A stretch of DNA of 64,000 bases from Pseudomonas bharatica CSV86 (GCF_000319305.2 NZ_AMWJ02000001.1:1396001-1460000), one strand, 5' to 3'; numbered from the stretch's first letter, positions 29,487 to 40,600 are shown. Numbers and translations are program-made. Notes: a model not told the origin generated them from the letters alone.

Positions 29487-30260
29487 ATGACATTCGAAAC
29501 CATCCTCGTCGAAACCCGTGGCAAGGTCGGCCTGATTACCCTGAACCGGCCCCAGGCGCTGAACGCCCTGAACCGCCAGATCATCGGCGAGCTGAACCAG
29601 GCGCTGGACGCCTACGAGGCCGATGCCAATATCGGTTGCATCGTCCTCACCGGCTCGGCCAAGGCCTTTGCCGCCGGCGCCGACATCAAGGAAATGGCCG
29701 AGCTGACCTACCCGCAGATCTACCTCGACGACCTGTTCAGCGACAGTGACCGCGTGGCCAACCGGCGCAAGCCGATCATCGCGGCGGTGTCCGGCTTTGC
29801 CCTGGGTGGCGGCTGCGAACTGGCGCTGATGTGCGACTTCATCCTTGCCGCCGACAACGCCAAGTTCGGCCAACCGGAGATCAACCTCGGCGTGCTGCCG
29901 GGCATGGGCGGCACCCAGCGCCTGACCCGCGCAGTAGGCAAGGCCAAGGCCATGGAACTGTGCCTGACCGGCCGCCTGATGGGCGCCGAGGAAGCCGAGC
30001 GGGCTGGCGTGGTGGCGCGGATCGTGCCCCAGGCCGAGCTGCTGGACGAAGCGCTGAAAGTGGCGGCGGTGATTGCCAGCAAGTCGGTACCGGTGTCGAT
30101 GATGGTCAAGGAGTCGGTGAACCGCGCCTTCGAAGTAAGCCTGTCGGAAGGCGTGCGCTTCGAGCGCCGGGTATTCCACGCGGCGTTCGCCACCGAGGAC
30201 CAGAAGGAAGGCATGGCGGCGTTCATTGCCAAGCGTGAGGCGCAGTTCAAGGACCGTTGA
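29487..30260 (+). CDS. Enoyl-CoA hydratase (FadBx-like)
   Basis: The product is 257 residues of the crotonase fold. The oxyanion-hole segments [14 protein letters not shown] and [16 protein letters not shown] are present, with the catalytic glutamates in GGGCEL and [13 protein letters not shown]. The start at 29487 follows the dehydrogenase stop by 12 bases behind GGGAG, and this is the last gene of the operon. It hydrates 2-enoyl-CoA to 3-hydroxyacyl-CoA, the substrate of the SDR enzyme encoded upstream, so the five genes together complete one beta-oxidation cycle plus activation. Confidence 0.94.
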   Translation: MTFETILVETRGKVGLITLNRPQALNALNRQIIGELNQALDAYEADANIGCIVLTGSAKAFAAGADIKEMAELTYPQIYLDDLFSDSDRVANRRKPIIAAVSGFALGGGCELALMCDFILAADNAKFGQPEINLGVLPGMGGTQRLTRAVGKAKAMELCLTGRLMGAEEAERAGVVARIVPQAELLDEALKVAAVIASKSVPVSMMVKESVNRAFEVSLSEGVRFERRVFHAAFATEDQKEGMAAFIAKREAQFKDR

Positions 30261-30316
30261 TTTCCGCTGAAAGTACCGGCGATGAGGTCGGCACTGCCAA
30301 CGTTGTTGTCAGATAG

Positions 30317-30385
30317 GGCCTCATCGCTGGCAAGCCAGCTCCCAGGGATAGCGCATGTGGGAGCTGGCTTGCCAGCGATGAGGCC
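30317..30385. repeat. REP palindrome (REPIN type), copy 2
   Basis: 28-base arms (30317-30344 and 30358-30385) share the core GCTGGCAAGCCAGCTCCCA with the copies at 1589 and 45314. It lies between the catabolic operon and the giant gene D. Confidence 0.9.
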
Positions 30386-30477
30386 ATCAGCCGCAACCAC
30401 CCAAGCAAGATCTACCACCGTCATGCCAATGCATACGATTGAAATGCTGCTTCCCTCCAGCCCAAGGAAGCGCACCC

Positions 30478-33400
30478 ATGACCCCAACCCCATCACCCCT
30501 CGGCCAACTGGCCCTGAACTCCCCCCTCTGCGGCCCCATCGCCCAGCGTTTCGCCCGGCGTCCCTCGCTGCGTGACGTGGCCTGGTGCCTGATCTTCGAG
30601 CAGGCCTACCTGCGCGGATTCGCCGAGCCCGACCCCTCGGCGCTGTTGTTGTACCGGACAGATGCCAAGGGCAGCGAACAGGTCGAGGACCTGGCCGATG
30701 TTCTGATCGAGTGCTTCTGCACTGGCGCCTTGCTCAGCCTCGACGCCGACAGCGATTACCTGAGCTTCTACAAGGGCGCGGAAACCCCGTTCCGCAGCAA
30801 GGTCGAAGTTGCCGATATCCAGGCGCTGATCAACGAAAGCGCGCGGTACCTGCTGTCCACTTACCAACAGGCGCTGTACGAGTACTGGAACTTCAGCCGC
30901 GACGGCGAGGGGAGTCCGTTGTTGTGGATGGCTGGCCATCTGCAGCAGCAATGCCAGGAAGTCGTAGAGGAACTGTTCCGCAATGGTGGCCTGGACAGCC
31001 TTGAGGCAGCGACCGCAAGGACCATCGTCAACTTCCCGCGAGCGCAGGACCGGGCGCTATTGCACAACCTGGTCGAAGTGAAAATCAGCCTGCTCGCGCA
31101 GGTTCTGTGCGTCGAACAGGGCCTGGATCCGGAACTGGCCAGTGCGATCCTGCTGGAGCGCGAAGTCAGCCAGTTGCAGCGCAAGATGGCCCTGGTTTTC
31201 AGCCTGAGCGGATCCATCTATCGCTTCGAGTCGCGTACGGCCCTGCGTGGCTCGCTGGTCAATCGCTGTCCTGACAGAAAAGGGCCGCAGGTTTTGCACC
31301 AGTACACGGCACCTGGCTCGGTGTTCGTGTCCCAGGCCCTGCTGTTGCGCGAGCAGCAGCAGGATCTTGTCGCCGCATTGGCACACCTGCCGGCGCTGCC
31401 GGGCATGAGTGCCGGCCAGTCGCTGCAACTGCGTCTGGATGAAGCCAGCTCGCTGCTCGGCATCTGCCAGGCCAACCAGCGCGAGATGCGCCAGCGCTTG
31501 CGCCTGCAATTGCCGGACTGGCTGGCCAAGGCCAGCGAGGATCAGCGCCGTGATTACGCCGGGCGCCTGCTGCGCATGGCATGGCTGCGGCAGGATGAGG
31601 AGGAAAAATCCTTCCTCGACGGCGTGCCCGACGCTTTCGATTTCGCCCGCCAGCAGTTGCATGACGCCATGCTCACTGACCATCCCCATGATCCGTTACC
31701 GGATCTGGATGACCTGGAACTGGTCAACAGGCAGGTGACCGGGGCCGCTGGCGGCAGTGGTGGCAGCGTGGTGCCCCAGGGCGAGGAAAAGATCGTGCGG
31801 CTGACGCCGATGCAGTTCGCCCTGGCCAACCTGGCGGTGTTGCAGGCCGGCACCGTGAGCCTGCACAGCCTCAGTGGGGCGAAGTTGCCGCAGTGGCTGA
31901 CGGTGGATTATCTCAAGGGCCTGGTGACGCGCCTGGATGTGGGAGGACACTATCCCGAGCTGCTGCAGCGTGTCTTGCTCGACGATGCCGACGAGCGCAG
32001 GCCGCGCCAGCAACGCTTTATCCAGCAGATCTGCGAGCAAATGCCACTGCTAGCGCTGGAAACCCGTCTGCGTGATCCGGCATCGCTCAGCGCGCAGAGC
32101 GTCAAGCGGGTGGACAGCCTGTTCCGGCCCGAACTGCCGTCCGCGGCCCAGGTGGCGCTGCGGCCGCTGTCGTTCATCGCTCGTTCCGGTGCCACGCCTG
32201 ATGTCGCTGCCAATGCCTGGCTGATCGAGGCGCCGACCATCGGCGAAGGCCCTTGCCTGTTGTATCGCCCCTTGCACCGTGAGCCGTTGCGCGAGTACGC
32301 CAGCCGCGCGGAGTTCTTCAAGGCCCTGTGCGCAGCGGGAGCCCTGCAGGACGACATTCTCGAGCGTCTGGCGCCGGCGCGCCGAGCGGTCTACGCCCAT
32401 GGCGGTTTTGCCGAACCGCACATCGTGCGCTTCTTCCCTGGTGACGAGTTCTCCATCATCAGCGTGCCGGCGCTGGCCAAGCTGGGCGAGGCGGCGCTGC
32501 ACGGCAATGTCCCTGAGCAGCTGTATCAATCCTGCGCCCAGGAACTGATTGCCCGGGCGCAGCGGGAAACCCTGTCTACCAGCGAAAGTCGCTGGCTGGG
32601 CTACCAGGAGCTGGGCTGGCTGATGCTGAACACCATTTTGCCGTTCTTCAATGGGCCACTGGTCAAGGCGGCCTGGATGCTGCCGCTGTTTTCCAGCCTG
32701 CGTGGGGTACTGGCGCAGGACAAGAGCGCCGGCCAGCCCGGTGACCTGCAGCAATTGCTCCTGAGCCTGGCGTTGCTGCTGCTGCTGCCGGAAAGCGAAC
32801 CCGGCCTGCCAGGCGACACCACGACAGCCCCGGACCGGGACAGCGAGGCGGTGAGCATCGAGCCGAGCAAGACCGAGCTGCCGCAGGCGCCCCGCTGGTC
32901 GCGTTTCGGCTGGGGAAGCACCGACCTGACCGTGGCCCAGCGCGAGGCACTGTCCGGTTTTCGCAGCGAGGTCAGTGTGGACGAGCTCGGTACGCCGATA
33001 GGGCCGGGACCCCATCATGGGCTTTATCAATACCAGCAGCAGTGGCTGGGCCTGATCGACGGGATGATCTATCGGTTGTCCTTCACCGAGGATGGGCCGC
33101 GCCTGATCGATGCCGCCGGCAAGCTCGGCCCCTGGGTTCGCAGCGACGCCGGTGGGAACTGGCGGCTGGACTTCGGCCTGCGCCTGCGCGGCGGCATGCC
33201 GGTCAACCGGCGCATCGCGCAACTGCGTGAGAGCAACCGCCAGCGCGCTGTCCAGCTCGAAGAGAACCACGCCCGCCTGCTCGGACAGCGGGTCAGCCTT
33301 TCCGAGCAGGTCCAGGCAGACCTGGACGAAGCGGCGCGCCAACAGTATCCGGCCAAGGAGCATCTGCAGGTCTATCACGACCATCTTGTCCAGCTTGACG

Positions 33401-35034
33401 CTGTGCTGGTGTCGTTCGACGACAATCTGCGCCAGTTGCAGCAGTTGAAGCCGCAGCCGGAATTCAAGCGCATGCATGCGCGCAACCTCTACGATCGTGC
33501 CGGCACCCAGGCGCAACTGGCCTATGTCCTGCACGCCCGGTTCAGCGACAACCACGCGATCATGCGGCAGATGCGCCCGGCAAGCTCGCCACAGGAAGAG
33601 CAATCGCCAGAACACGTGGAACAGCTCAAGCGCATGATGGAAGCGTGTCGCAAGTCCCAGGAGGAAGTCGATGGCATTCTTGCCTGTCATGCCGTGATCG
33701 TCGACATGCGCAAGCAACTGCGCGACATCCTGCCCGGCGGACCGCAATTGGCGGACCAAACCCACGATCTTCTGACCAGCGAGCCAAGCCTGCGGGCATG
33801 GACGTCGGTAGACCTGAGCCTGCGTGCCGCGACCATTCTCGATATCGAAAAAAGCAGCGACTACAAGGTGCTCTACCGTGGCCTGCTGGCGGCGCGGACC
33901 GGTCTGAGCATGCGCGATGAGCTGGATGTGAAAGGCGCCTTCAGCGAGTCCGAGGAGGTGGAGGTGCTCGATAGCGTGGTCAGTCGCCTCGGCCACGCCC
34001 TCGATACTTCCCGTCTGTATCAGACTTTGCCGCGAGGCGCCGGCGCAGCGCAATTACTCCAGGCATTCATCGACAGTCTGGAAAGACTGCATCGCGAGGC
34101 CCAGGCGGAACTGGCCGCGCGCCTGCAACTGCTGCCTGGTCGAAGTGAGGCCATGCCCAGGCCAACGCCAGTCAAGCGCAAACAGGTGCTGATCCGCACC
34201 CGCAACCGTGGCGTCGTGGTGGGATCGCGGCGCAAGGCCCAAGGCGACCGTCCGGAAACCGTGGTGGTGGTCGATCCTATCGACAACAGCGAGCTGGCCA
34301 GCTATGAGGAGAGTTCCGAGCCAGGTGTCTGGCAGCCTGTGGTGGAAACCCACAGCGAGCCGCCGGCACCGACCCCGGCCGGCCTGGCTACGCTGATCAA
34401 GCGCTCCACGCCGTTGCTCAACAATGCCGAGCGTTGTATCGCCAAGGTGCGCAGCCAGGCGAAGACTGCGGCCGTCGGTGTCGATATCGAGGACATCCTG
34501 ATCCAGGAAGCGCGCCCGCTGGATGCCCTGGTCCAGCAGATACAGAATGCGCTTACCCGGGAAAACGCCACGGATGACTCTAGCAACGGCCTCGACGCCG
34601 CGCGCCAGTCCGCGGCGCTGACCGCCAAGGCGCAACTGATGCGTGACGAGGGCCGGCGCCTGCGGGTGGAGATCCTCAAGAAGCAGGCACCGACGGTGGG
34701 GCAGGTGGCCTGGCTGCTGGAGCAGCAGGAAATCAGCATTGCGCGGGAAGGCGAGCGGATCGCGCTGGCCAGGCGCAAGGGCTTTCGCCAAGACTACCTG
34801 CAGGAATTCGTGGTCAATGACAAGGACGGAAAGCCGCTGTGGTACGCGCATTTCCACTACGCCAGCGCCGATGCCCAGGTCGGTGACTTCACCGCGGCGC
34901 ACCTGAAGACCCGCGAGCAGCGTTATGACCGTGGACCGCAGGTGGTGGCATCGCAGAGCAACCAGGCGATCATCGAGGTGTATCGCAGCCGGATCGACAA
35001 GAGCAGTGCGCAGAAGTTGTTCCTGAGCCTCTGA
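30478..35034 (+). CDS. Giant dermonecrotic-toxin-like / DUF6543-type protein, gene D
   Basis: The product is 1,518 residues in one intact frame. The start at 30478 (MTPTPSPLGQLALNSPLCG) follows an AAGGAAG site. A toxin-like region near residues 590-700 (CLLYRPLHREPLREYASRAE, then VYAHGGFAEPHIVRFFPG) is followed by a hydrophobic stretch (GWLMLNTILPFFNGPLVKAA, then LLLSLALLLLLPE), a beta-rich module (HHGLYQYQQQWLGLIDGM), and a long coiled, charged C-terminal half ending with a conserved-looking tail (AHFHYASADAQVGDFTAAHL). Proteins of this size and pattern recur in Pseudomonas as DUF6543 or dermonecrotic-toxin-domain proteins. No enzymatic motif is evident. It is high in GC, unlike gene C, so it may be a more resident member. 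Confidence 0.7.
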   Translation: MTPTPSPLGQLALNSPLCGPIAQRFARRPSLRDVAWCLIFEQAYLRGFAEPDPSALLLYRTDAKGSEQVEDLADVLIECFCTGALLSLDADSDYLSFYKGAETPFRSKVEVADIQALINESARYLLSTYQQALYEYWNFSRDGEGSPLLWMAGHLQQQCQEVVEELFRNGGLDSLEAATARTIVNFPRAQDRALLHNLVEVKISLLAQVLCVEQGLDPELASAILLEREVSQLQRKMALVFSLSGSIYRFESRTALRGSLVNRCPDRKGPQVLHQYTAPGSVFVSQALLLREQQQDLVAALAHLPALPGMSAGQSLQLRLDEASSLLGICQANQREMRQRLRLQLPDWLAKASEDQRRDYAGRLLRMAWLRQDEEEKSFLDGVPDAFDFARQQLHDAMLTDHPHDPLPDLDDLELVNRQVTGAAGGSGGSVVPQGEEKIVRLTPMQFALANLAVLQAGTVSLHSLSGAKLPQWLTVDYLKGLVTRLDVGGHYPELLQRVLLDDADERRPRQQRFIQQICEQMPLLALETRLRDPASLSAQSVKRVDSLFRPELPSAAQVALRPLSFIARSGATPDVAANAWLIEAPTIGEGPCLLYRPLHREPLREYASRAEFFKALCAAGALQDDILERLAPARRAVYAHGGFAEPHIVRFFPGDEFSIISVPALAKLGEAALHGNVPEQLYQSCAQELIARAQRETLSTSESRWLGYQELGWLMLNTILPFFNGPLVKAAWMLPLFSSLRGVLAQDKSAGQPGDLQQLLLSLALLLLLPESEPGLPGDTTTAPDRDSEAVSIEPSKTELPQAPRWSRFGWGSTDLTVAQREALSGFRSEVSVDELGTPIGPGPHHGLYQYQQQWLGLIDGMIYRLSFTEDGPRLIDAAGKLGPWVRSDAGGNWRLDFGLRLRGGMPVNRRIAQLRESNRQRAVQLEENHARLLGQRVSLSEQVQADLDEAARQQYPAKEHLQVYHDHLVQLDAVLVSFDDNLRQLQQLKPQPEFKRMHARNLYDRAGTQAQLAYVLHARFSDNHAIMRQMRPASSPQEEQSPEHVEQLKRMMEACRKSQEEVDGILACHAVIVDMRKQLRDILPGGPQLADQTHDLLTSEPSLRAWTSVDLSLRAATILDIEKSSDYKVLYRGLLAARTGLSMRDELDVKGAFSESEEVEVLDSVVSRLGHALDTSRLYQTLPRGAGAAQLLQAFIDSLERLHREAQAELAARLQLLPGRSEAMPRPTPVKRKQVLIRTRNRGVVVGSRRKAQGDRPETVVVVDPIDNSELASYEESSEPGVWQPVVETHSEPPAPTPAGLATLIKRSTPLLNNAERCIAKVRSQAKTAAVGVDIEDILIQEARPLDALVQQIQNALTRENATDDSSNGLDAARQSAALTAKAQLMRDEGRRLRVEILKKQAPTVGQVAWLLEQQEISIAREGERIALARRKGFRQDYLQEFVVNDKDGKPLWYAHFHYASADAQVGDFTAAHLKTREQRYDRGPQVVASQSNQAIIEVYRSRIDKSSAQKLFLSL

Positions 35035-35055
35035 GCTTGACTCATCGCTGTCCCC

Positions 35056-35099
35056 GTAGGAGCGTGGCTTGTCGGGTCGCCGAACCGCCACGCTCCTAC
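35056..35099. repeat. GTAGGAGCGTGGC palindrome, possible terminator
   Basis: Perfect 13-bp arms (GTAGGAGCGTGGC at 35056-35068, its complement at 35087-35099) around an 18-base centre. This is a second REP family common in Pseudomonas, here 20 bases after gene D. Confidence 0.8.
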
Positions 35100-35216
35100 G
35101 ACCAAATGACTAGCCCATCCCTGCCAAGTGCTGATTCGTTGCTCCGCCGCGCCTGACTAAGATCCAGTCACTGCCCGTCATCCACGGCGGGCGCCGCTCA
35201 GCAGAGGCCCTGAACC

Positions 35217-36737
<1,521 letters not shown>

Positions 36738-36866
36738 GCCCGACAAGCCAGGCTCCAAGCCACTGCGGTTGTGGCAAGACTGTTCCAAAGTAGTATTCGA
36801 CCCGCACCGGAAACGGTGTATCACTAGACGCACCGCCAGCCTGCGGTGCCAGAAGAGGATGGACCT

Positions 36867-36938
36867 ATGTGGAAAAAGCCTGCGTTCACTGATCTGCGTA
36901 TCGGTTTCGAAGTGACCATGTACTTCGCTAACCGTTGA
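36867..36938 (+). CDS. pqqA: Free-standing PqqA-like precursor peptide
   Basis: The ORF encodes 23 residues starting [14 protein letters not shown], with a GAAGAGGA ribosome site at good spacing. The essential PqqA glutamate and tyrosine, three residues apart, are present in EVTMY near the C-terminus, the pair that is crosslinked to form PQQ. The length also matches PqqA (22-24 residues). None of pqqB-E follows, since the next gene is an iron alcohol dehydrogenase, so it is a detached extra copy that would depend on the PQQ enzymes encoded elsewhere. A terminator hairpin follows its stop immediately, giving it its own transcript. It is easy to miss because it is so short. Confidence 0.9.
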   Translation: MWKKPAFTDLRIGFEVTMYFANR

Positions 36939-36945
36939 TCCTCCT

Positions 36946-36977
36946 GGCGCCGGCCGGCTCTCGAGACGGCCGGCGCC
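36946..36977 (+). terminator. Hairpin after the pqqA-like gene
   Basis: A perfect 11-bp GC stem (GGCGCCGGCCG / CGGCCGGCGCC) with a 10-base loop starts 8 bases after the stop. A short T run follows. It would end or attenuate transcription before ercA. Confidence 0.75.
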
Positions 36978-37041
36978 GCCTTTGCCTTACCCTCTCTTTG
37001 CTTTAGGCTGGCGCTAACTTAAAAAAACAAGAAGGCGTTGC

Positions 37042-38204
37042 ATGAGCCCGAATCTGAGCCAGTTGCGCAAGTTCGTCTCCCCCGAAATCATCTTTGGTGC
37101 CGGCTGCCGCCATCACGTCGCCAATTACGCACGGACCTTCGGCGCGCGCAAGGTGCTGCTGGTCAGCGACCCCGGCGTCATCGCCGCCGGCTGGGTCGCG
37201 GATGTCGAGGCCAGTCTGCAGGCCCAGGGCATCGATTACGTGCTGTATAGCCAGGTGTCGCCCAACCCGCGGGTGGAAGAGGTGATGGACGGCGCCGAGC
37301 GCTACCGCGCCGAGCAGTGCGACGTGATCGTCGCCGTTGGCGGCGGCAGCCCCATGGACTGCGCCAAGGGCATCGGTATCGTGGTCGCCCATGGCCGGCA
37401 CATCCTCGAGTTCGAAGGGGTCGACACCATCCGCGTGCCCAGCCCGCCGTTGATCCTGATCCCGACCACAGCCGGCACGTCGGCGGACGTTTCGCAGTTC
37501 GTGATCATTTCCAACCAGCAGGAACGCATGAAGTTCTCCATCGTCAGCAAGGCGGTGGTGCCCGATGTGTCGCTGATCGACCCGGAAACCACCCTGAGCA
37601 TGGACCCGTTCCTCTCCGCCTGTACCGGCATCGATGCGCTGGTGCACGCCATCGAGGCGTTCGTCTCCACCGGCCACGGGCCGTTGACCGATACCCACGC
37701 CCTGGAAGCCATGCGCCTGATAGACGGCAACCTGGTGCAGATGATCGCCAACCCTTCGGACATCGCCCTGCGCGAGTCGATCATGCTCGGCAGCATGCAG
37801 GCCGGGCTGGCGTTCTCCAATGCGATCCTCGGCGCGGTGCATGCGATGTCTCACAGCCTCGGCGGCTTCCTCGACCTGCCCCATGGATTGTGCAATGCGG
37901 TGCTGGTGGAGCACGTGGTGGCGTTCAACTACAGTGCGGCGCCGGAGCGCTTCAAGGTGATCGCCGAAACCTTTGGCATCGATTGCCGCGGCCTCACCCA
38001 TAACCAGATCCGCCAGCGCCTGGTCGAGCACCTGATCGCCCTGAAGCGGGCCGTGGGCTTCCATGAAACCCTGGCCTGCATGGCGTCAGCGGCAGCGATA
38101 TTCCATTCCTTTCGCAACACGCCATGGACGACCCGTGCATCCTCACCAACCCTCGTGCCTCGAGCCAGCGTGATGTCGAGGTGGTCTATGGCGAGGCCCT
38201 CTGA
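37042..38204 (+). pseudogene. ercA: Iron-containing alcohol dehydrogenase, ErcA-like (frameshifted)
   Basis: The first 344 codons read as a group III alcohol dehydrogenase: NAD-binding VAVGGGSPMDCAKG, PTTAGTSADVS, and metal ligands in HAMSHSLGGFLDLPHG. At 38073-38078 the frame changes after VGFHETLA. Adding one C there restores HGVSGSDIPFLSQHAMDDP and a normal end (RDVEVVYGEAL) at TGA 38202-38204, 387 residues in all. Without that base the frame runs on into the kinase gene and would suggest a false fusion. In P. aeruginosa ErcA is required for induction of the ethanol oxidation system, which fits exaC and the pqqA-like gene upstream. Start 37042. Confidence 0.88.
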
Positions 38205-38951
38205 GCCGGGCTCCGACGCCCTGGCCGGATTGCTCGGGCTGAGCAACCACACGGTCCGCAAGAGCCACTACCCGGAGCTGGCGGCGCGCCTCGACGAGCT
38301 GGAAACCGAGCGCAACCGTTACACCTGGCTGTTCGAGCATGCCGTGCACGGGATTTTCCAGGCCAGCCTGGAAGACGGCCTGCGCGCGGCCAACCCGGCC
38401 ATGGCGCGGATGCTGGGCTACGCCGATCCGCAGCAGTTGCTGCTGGCGCGCACCGACCTGGCCGGGCATCTGTTCATTGGCGGCCAGCAGGAACTGCTGC
38501 ACATCGCCGAGCAACTGCAGCGCGAGCGGGCGCTGCTGGGGTACGAGACCCGCTTGCAACGCAAGGACGGCAGCGCCATCGATGTGCTGATGAACCTGCT
38601 CCTGCGTCCGGACGAAGAGGGCGTAGTCGAGGGTTTCGTCGCCGATATCACCGAGCGCAAGCTCAGCCAGGAACGCCTGCAACAGCTCAATGACGAACTG
38701 GAGCAGCGCGTTGCCGAGCGCACCAACCAGTTGATCGAGGCCCGGGATGCTGCCCAGGCCGCCAACCGCAGCAAGGACAAGTATCTGGCTGCGGCCAGTC
38801 ACGACCTGCTGCAGCCATTGAATGCGGCGCGGCTGCTGATTTCCACGTTGCGCGAGCGCAGCCTGCCGGCTGCCGAGCACGTGCTGGTGGAACGCGCGCA
38901 CCAGGCGCTGGAGGGCGCGGAAGACCTGCTGACCGATCTGCTGGATATTTC
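38189..38951 (+). pseudogene. Hybrid sensor kinase, ErcS'-like, 5' part (IS-interrupted)
   Basis: The start at 38189 (MARPSEPGSDALAGLLGL) overlaps the ercA stop by 16 bases. The fragment encodes a PAS domain (YTWLFEHAVHGIFQASLEDG, then GFVADITERKLSQERL), a coiled linker (LEQRVAERTNQLIEARDAAQ) and the dimerisation helix with the phosphoacceptor His in LAAASHDLLQPLNAARL. It breaks at LLTDLLDIS, where an ISL3-family element has inserted; the remainder resumes at 41937. As it stands the kinase lacks its ATPase and receiver domains, so ethanol-oxidation signalling through it should be lost unless the IS excises. Confidence 0.9.
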
Positions 38952-39127
38952 GGGTATCCGGAATTTCTGGTTGATAAAATGCCAAAGATGTAAAGAAGAA
39001 AATCTTTCTCAGCGGATTATCTGATTGATCCTCTTCAGCCTACTCTACTGCCAATTTTCTGTTTCCACCTTCGCCTGAGTCTTCATAGCGATGCTGACTA
39101 GGGAGGACAGCGAGAGCTGGGCAAGCG

Positions 39128-39442
39128 TCAAAGCGGTTCTGGTTCATGCGCAATCCGGACACCTGCACAACATTCCTCTTGTAAGAAACCGATCAAATTC
39201 TCTAGGTGCCCATACTCGGGTATACAGACAATCGTGCGGCTATGTTTCTCCTGCCGGATCAGCCCTACCTTGGCCATGCGCGCAAGGTGATGTGATAGCG
39301 TCGAAGCAGGAATACCCAGCCCCTTCTGGATATCTCCGACCGAAGCCCCATCATGGCCAGCTTTGACCAGAAAGCGGAACACGGACAGTCGGTGACTATT
39401 CCCTAGCTCAGCTAAGCTGGCTGCAACCTTTTCGTGATCCAT
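39128..39442 (-). CDS. ArsR/SmtB-family metalloregulator (IS passenger)
   Basis: The product is 104 residues. The start at 39442 is an ATG (MDHEKVAASLAELGNSHRL); an upstream TTG is less likely. The winged helix is clear (ASVGDIQKGLGIPASTLSHH, with LARMAKVGLIRQEK as the wing). The C-terminal vicinal cysteine pair in QEECCAGVR is a plausible arsenite or organoarsenical site, placed as in some atypical ArsR proteins. It is divergent from the permease with 111 bases between start codons. In the family it represses its own operon and the exporter until metalloid binds, so it probably controls the permease from the shared region. Confidence 0.86.
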   Translation of the reverse strand: MDHEKVAASLAELGNSHRLSVFRFLVKAGHDGASVGDIQKGLGIPASTLSHHLARMAKVGLIRQEKHSRTIVCIPEYGHLENLIGFLQEECCAGVRIAHEPEPL

Positions 39443-39467
39443 AGCACGCCCCAATAATTCGATGTTT

Positions 39468-39541
39468 CTAGAATTATAGTTGACAGGTCGGATAAACGCA
39501 AGTAGGCTGCGTACATCATTTCGACAATACTAGAAATATAG
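39468..39541. promoter_or_regulatory. ArsR-permease divergent control region: promoter and paired CTAGAA-WTATAG sites
   Basis: Two nearly identical 12-mers, CTAGAATTATAG (39468-39479) and CTAGAAATATAG (39530-39541), lie 62 bases apart. The first abuts TTGACA (39480-39485), which is 17 bases from TAGGCT (39503-39508) and drives the permease; the second overlaps its ribosome site. They are the best candidates for the ArsR-like operators. Confidence 0.5.
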
Positions 39542-39553
39542 GAGTAATATTGA

Positions 39554-40588
39554 ATGTCATCTCAACTCCAAGACGCTCTAGGCATGTTCGCCTTTCTCGC
39601 TATCGAGCTATCGGTTTTATTCATTGGCATTAGCTTGCTGGTCGGAGTTCTTCAACGTCACATCCCACCATCCAAGGTGGAAGCGTTACTGACTTCCAGT
39701 GGGAAGCGAGGCTATTTTCTTGCTGCTGGTTTAGGAGCTATAACGCCCTTCTGTAGTTGCTCGACTATCCCCATGTTGAAAGGGTTGATTCGGGCACGGG
39801 CCGGTTTTGGGCCGATGATGGTGTTTCTTTTCTCATCTCCGTTGCTGAATCCTATCGTCGTCGGCCTGCTGGTTGCCACGTTTGGATGGACACTTACTGC
39901 TATCTATGTGCTCGCCGCTTTGGTGGTCGCGGTAGGTGCCGGATGGCTGCTTCACACGCTTGGCTTCGAGCGTTATGTGCGCCGGACGGCGACACAAGAG
40001 AGCAGTGGATGTAGTTCATCAGCAAGCCCGTGCAGTGCTACATCGACCGCATCGAGTTGCGGCACCAACAGCTGCGACACCACTCCGAAGACGGCTTCTT
40101 GCGGGGCTGATAGGAAGACAACAGTCTCTACGTCTAGCGAATGCTGTGACAGTCAACCCACTGTCACGGTTAAGAAAGAAGGGAAGTACAGTGGTGTGTG
40201 GCGGGAAGCTTGGTCGGACTTTATCGATGTGTTGCCTTACCTGCTCATCGGTATTGCGATTGGCAGCGTGATCTATGGTTTCATGCCCACTGACTTATTG
40301 GAGCAGTATGCAGGCCCAGATAATCCCTTTGCCATTCCAGTTGCCGCTGTCATCGGCGTGCCGTTGTATATTCGCGCTGAAGCCGTCATACCTCTGGCAG
40401 CGGCTCTGATGGCCAAAGGCGTGGGTGCCGGGACGGTGCTAGCGTTGATCATCGGCAGTGCCGGAGCCAGCCTGACTGAGCTCATTCTGTTGCGCTCTTT
40501 GTTCACGCTGAAGCTTTTAGCGGCGTTTTTAGCAGTCATTTTTGCTATGGCGATGATTGCCGGTTACGCCACCTACCTGTTTTTCTGA
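39554..40588 (+). CDS. ArsP-like permease (DUF318/COG0701), IS passenger
   Basis: The product is 344 residues with about eight membrane helices in two halves. The family signature is GAITPFCSCSTIPMLKG after the second helix, whose cysteine pair is characteristic of ArsP-type permeases. A matching region near the C-terminal half reads IRAEAVIPLAAALMAKG. The central cytoplasmic loop is unusually rich in cysteine and serine (CSSSASPCSATSTASSCG), so it may bind metalloid. ArsP proteins export trivalent organoarsenicals. With the ArsR-like gene beside it this forms a small mobile metal(loid) efflux module. Substrate inferred from family; start 39554 has a GGAG site nine bases upstream. Confidence 0.85.
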   Translation: MSSQLQDALGMFAFLAIELSVLFIGISLLVGVLQRHIPPSKVEALLTSSGKRGYFLAAGLGAITPFCSCSTIPMLKGLIRARAGFGPMMVFLFSSPLLNPIVVGLLVATFGWTLTAIYVLAALVVAVGAGWLLHTLGFERYVRRTATQESSGCSSSASPCSATSTASSCGTNSCDTTPKTASCGADRKTTVSTSSECCDSQPTVTVKKEGKYSGVWREAWSDFIDVLPYLLIGIAIGSVIYGFMPTDLLEQYAGPDNPFAIPVAAVIGVPLYIRAEAVIPLAAALMAKGVGAGTVLALIIGSAGASLTELILLRSLFTLKLLAAFLAVIFAMAMIAGYATYLFF

Positions 40589-40600
40589 TCAAGGCGGGAG

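Noticed and set aside
28017..30179. 720-residue open frame on the minus strand
   Set aside because: Antisense to acyl-CoA dehydrogenase and enoyl-CoA hydratase; the peptide lacks any family pattern.
36772..36787. Sigma-54-like TGGCAAGACTGTTCCA upstream of the pqqA-like gene
   Set aside because: The essential GC of the -12 element is changed to CC, so it was not called as a promoter.
37042..39024. Apparent fusion of alcohol dehydrogenase and sensor kinase
   Set aside because: It arises from the single-base loss near 38075. The correct frame gives a normal ErcA end at 38204 and a separate kinase start at 38189.
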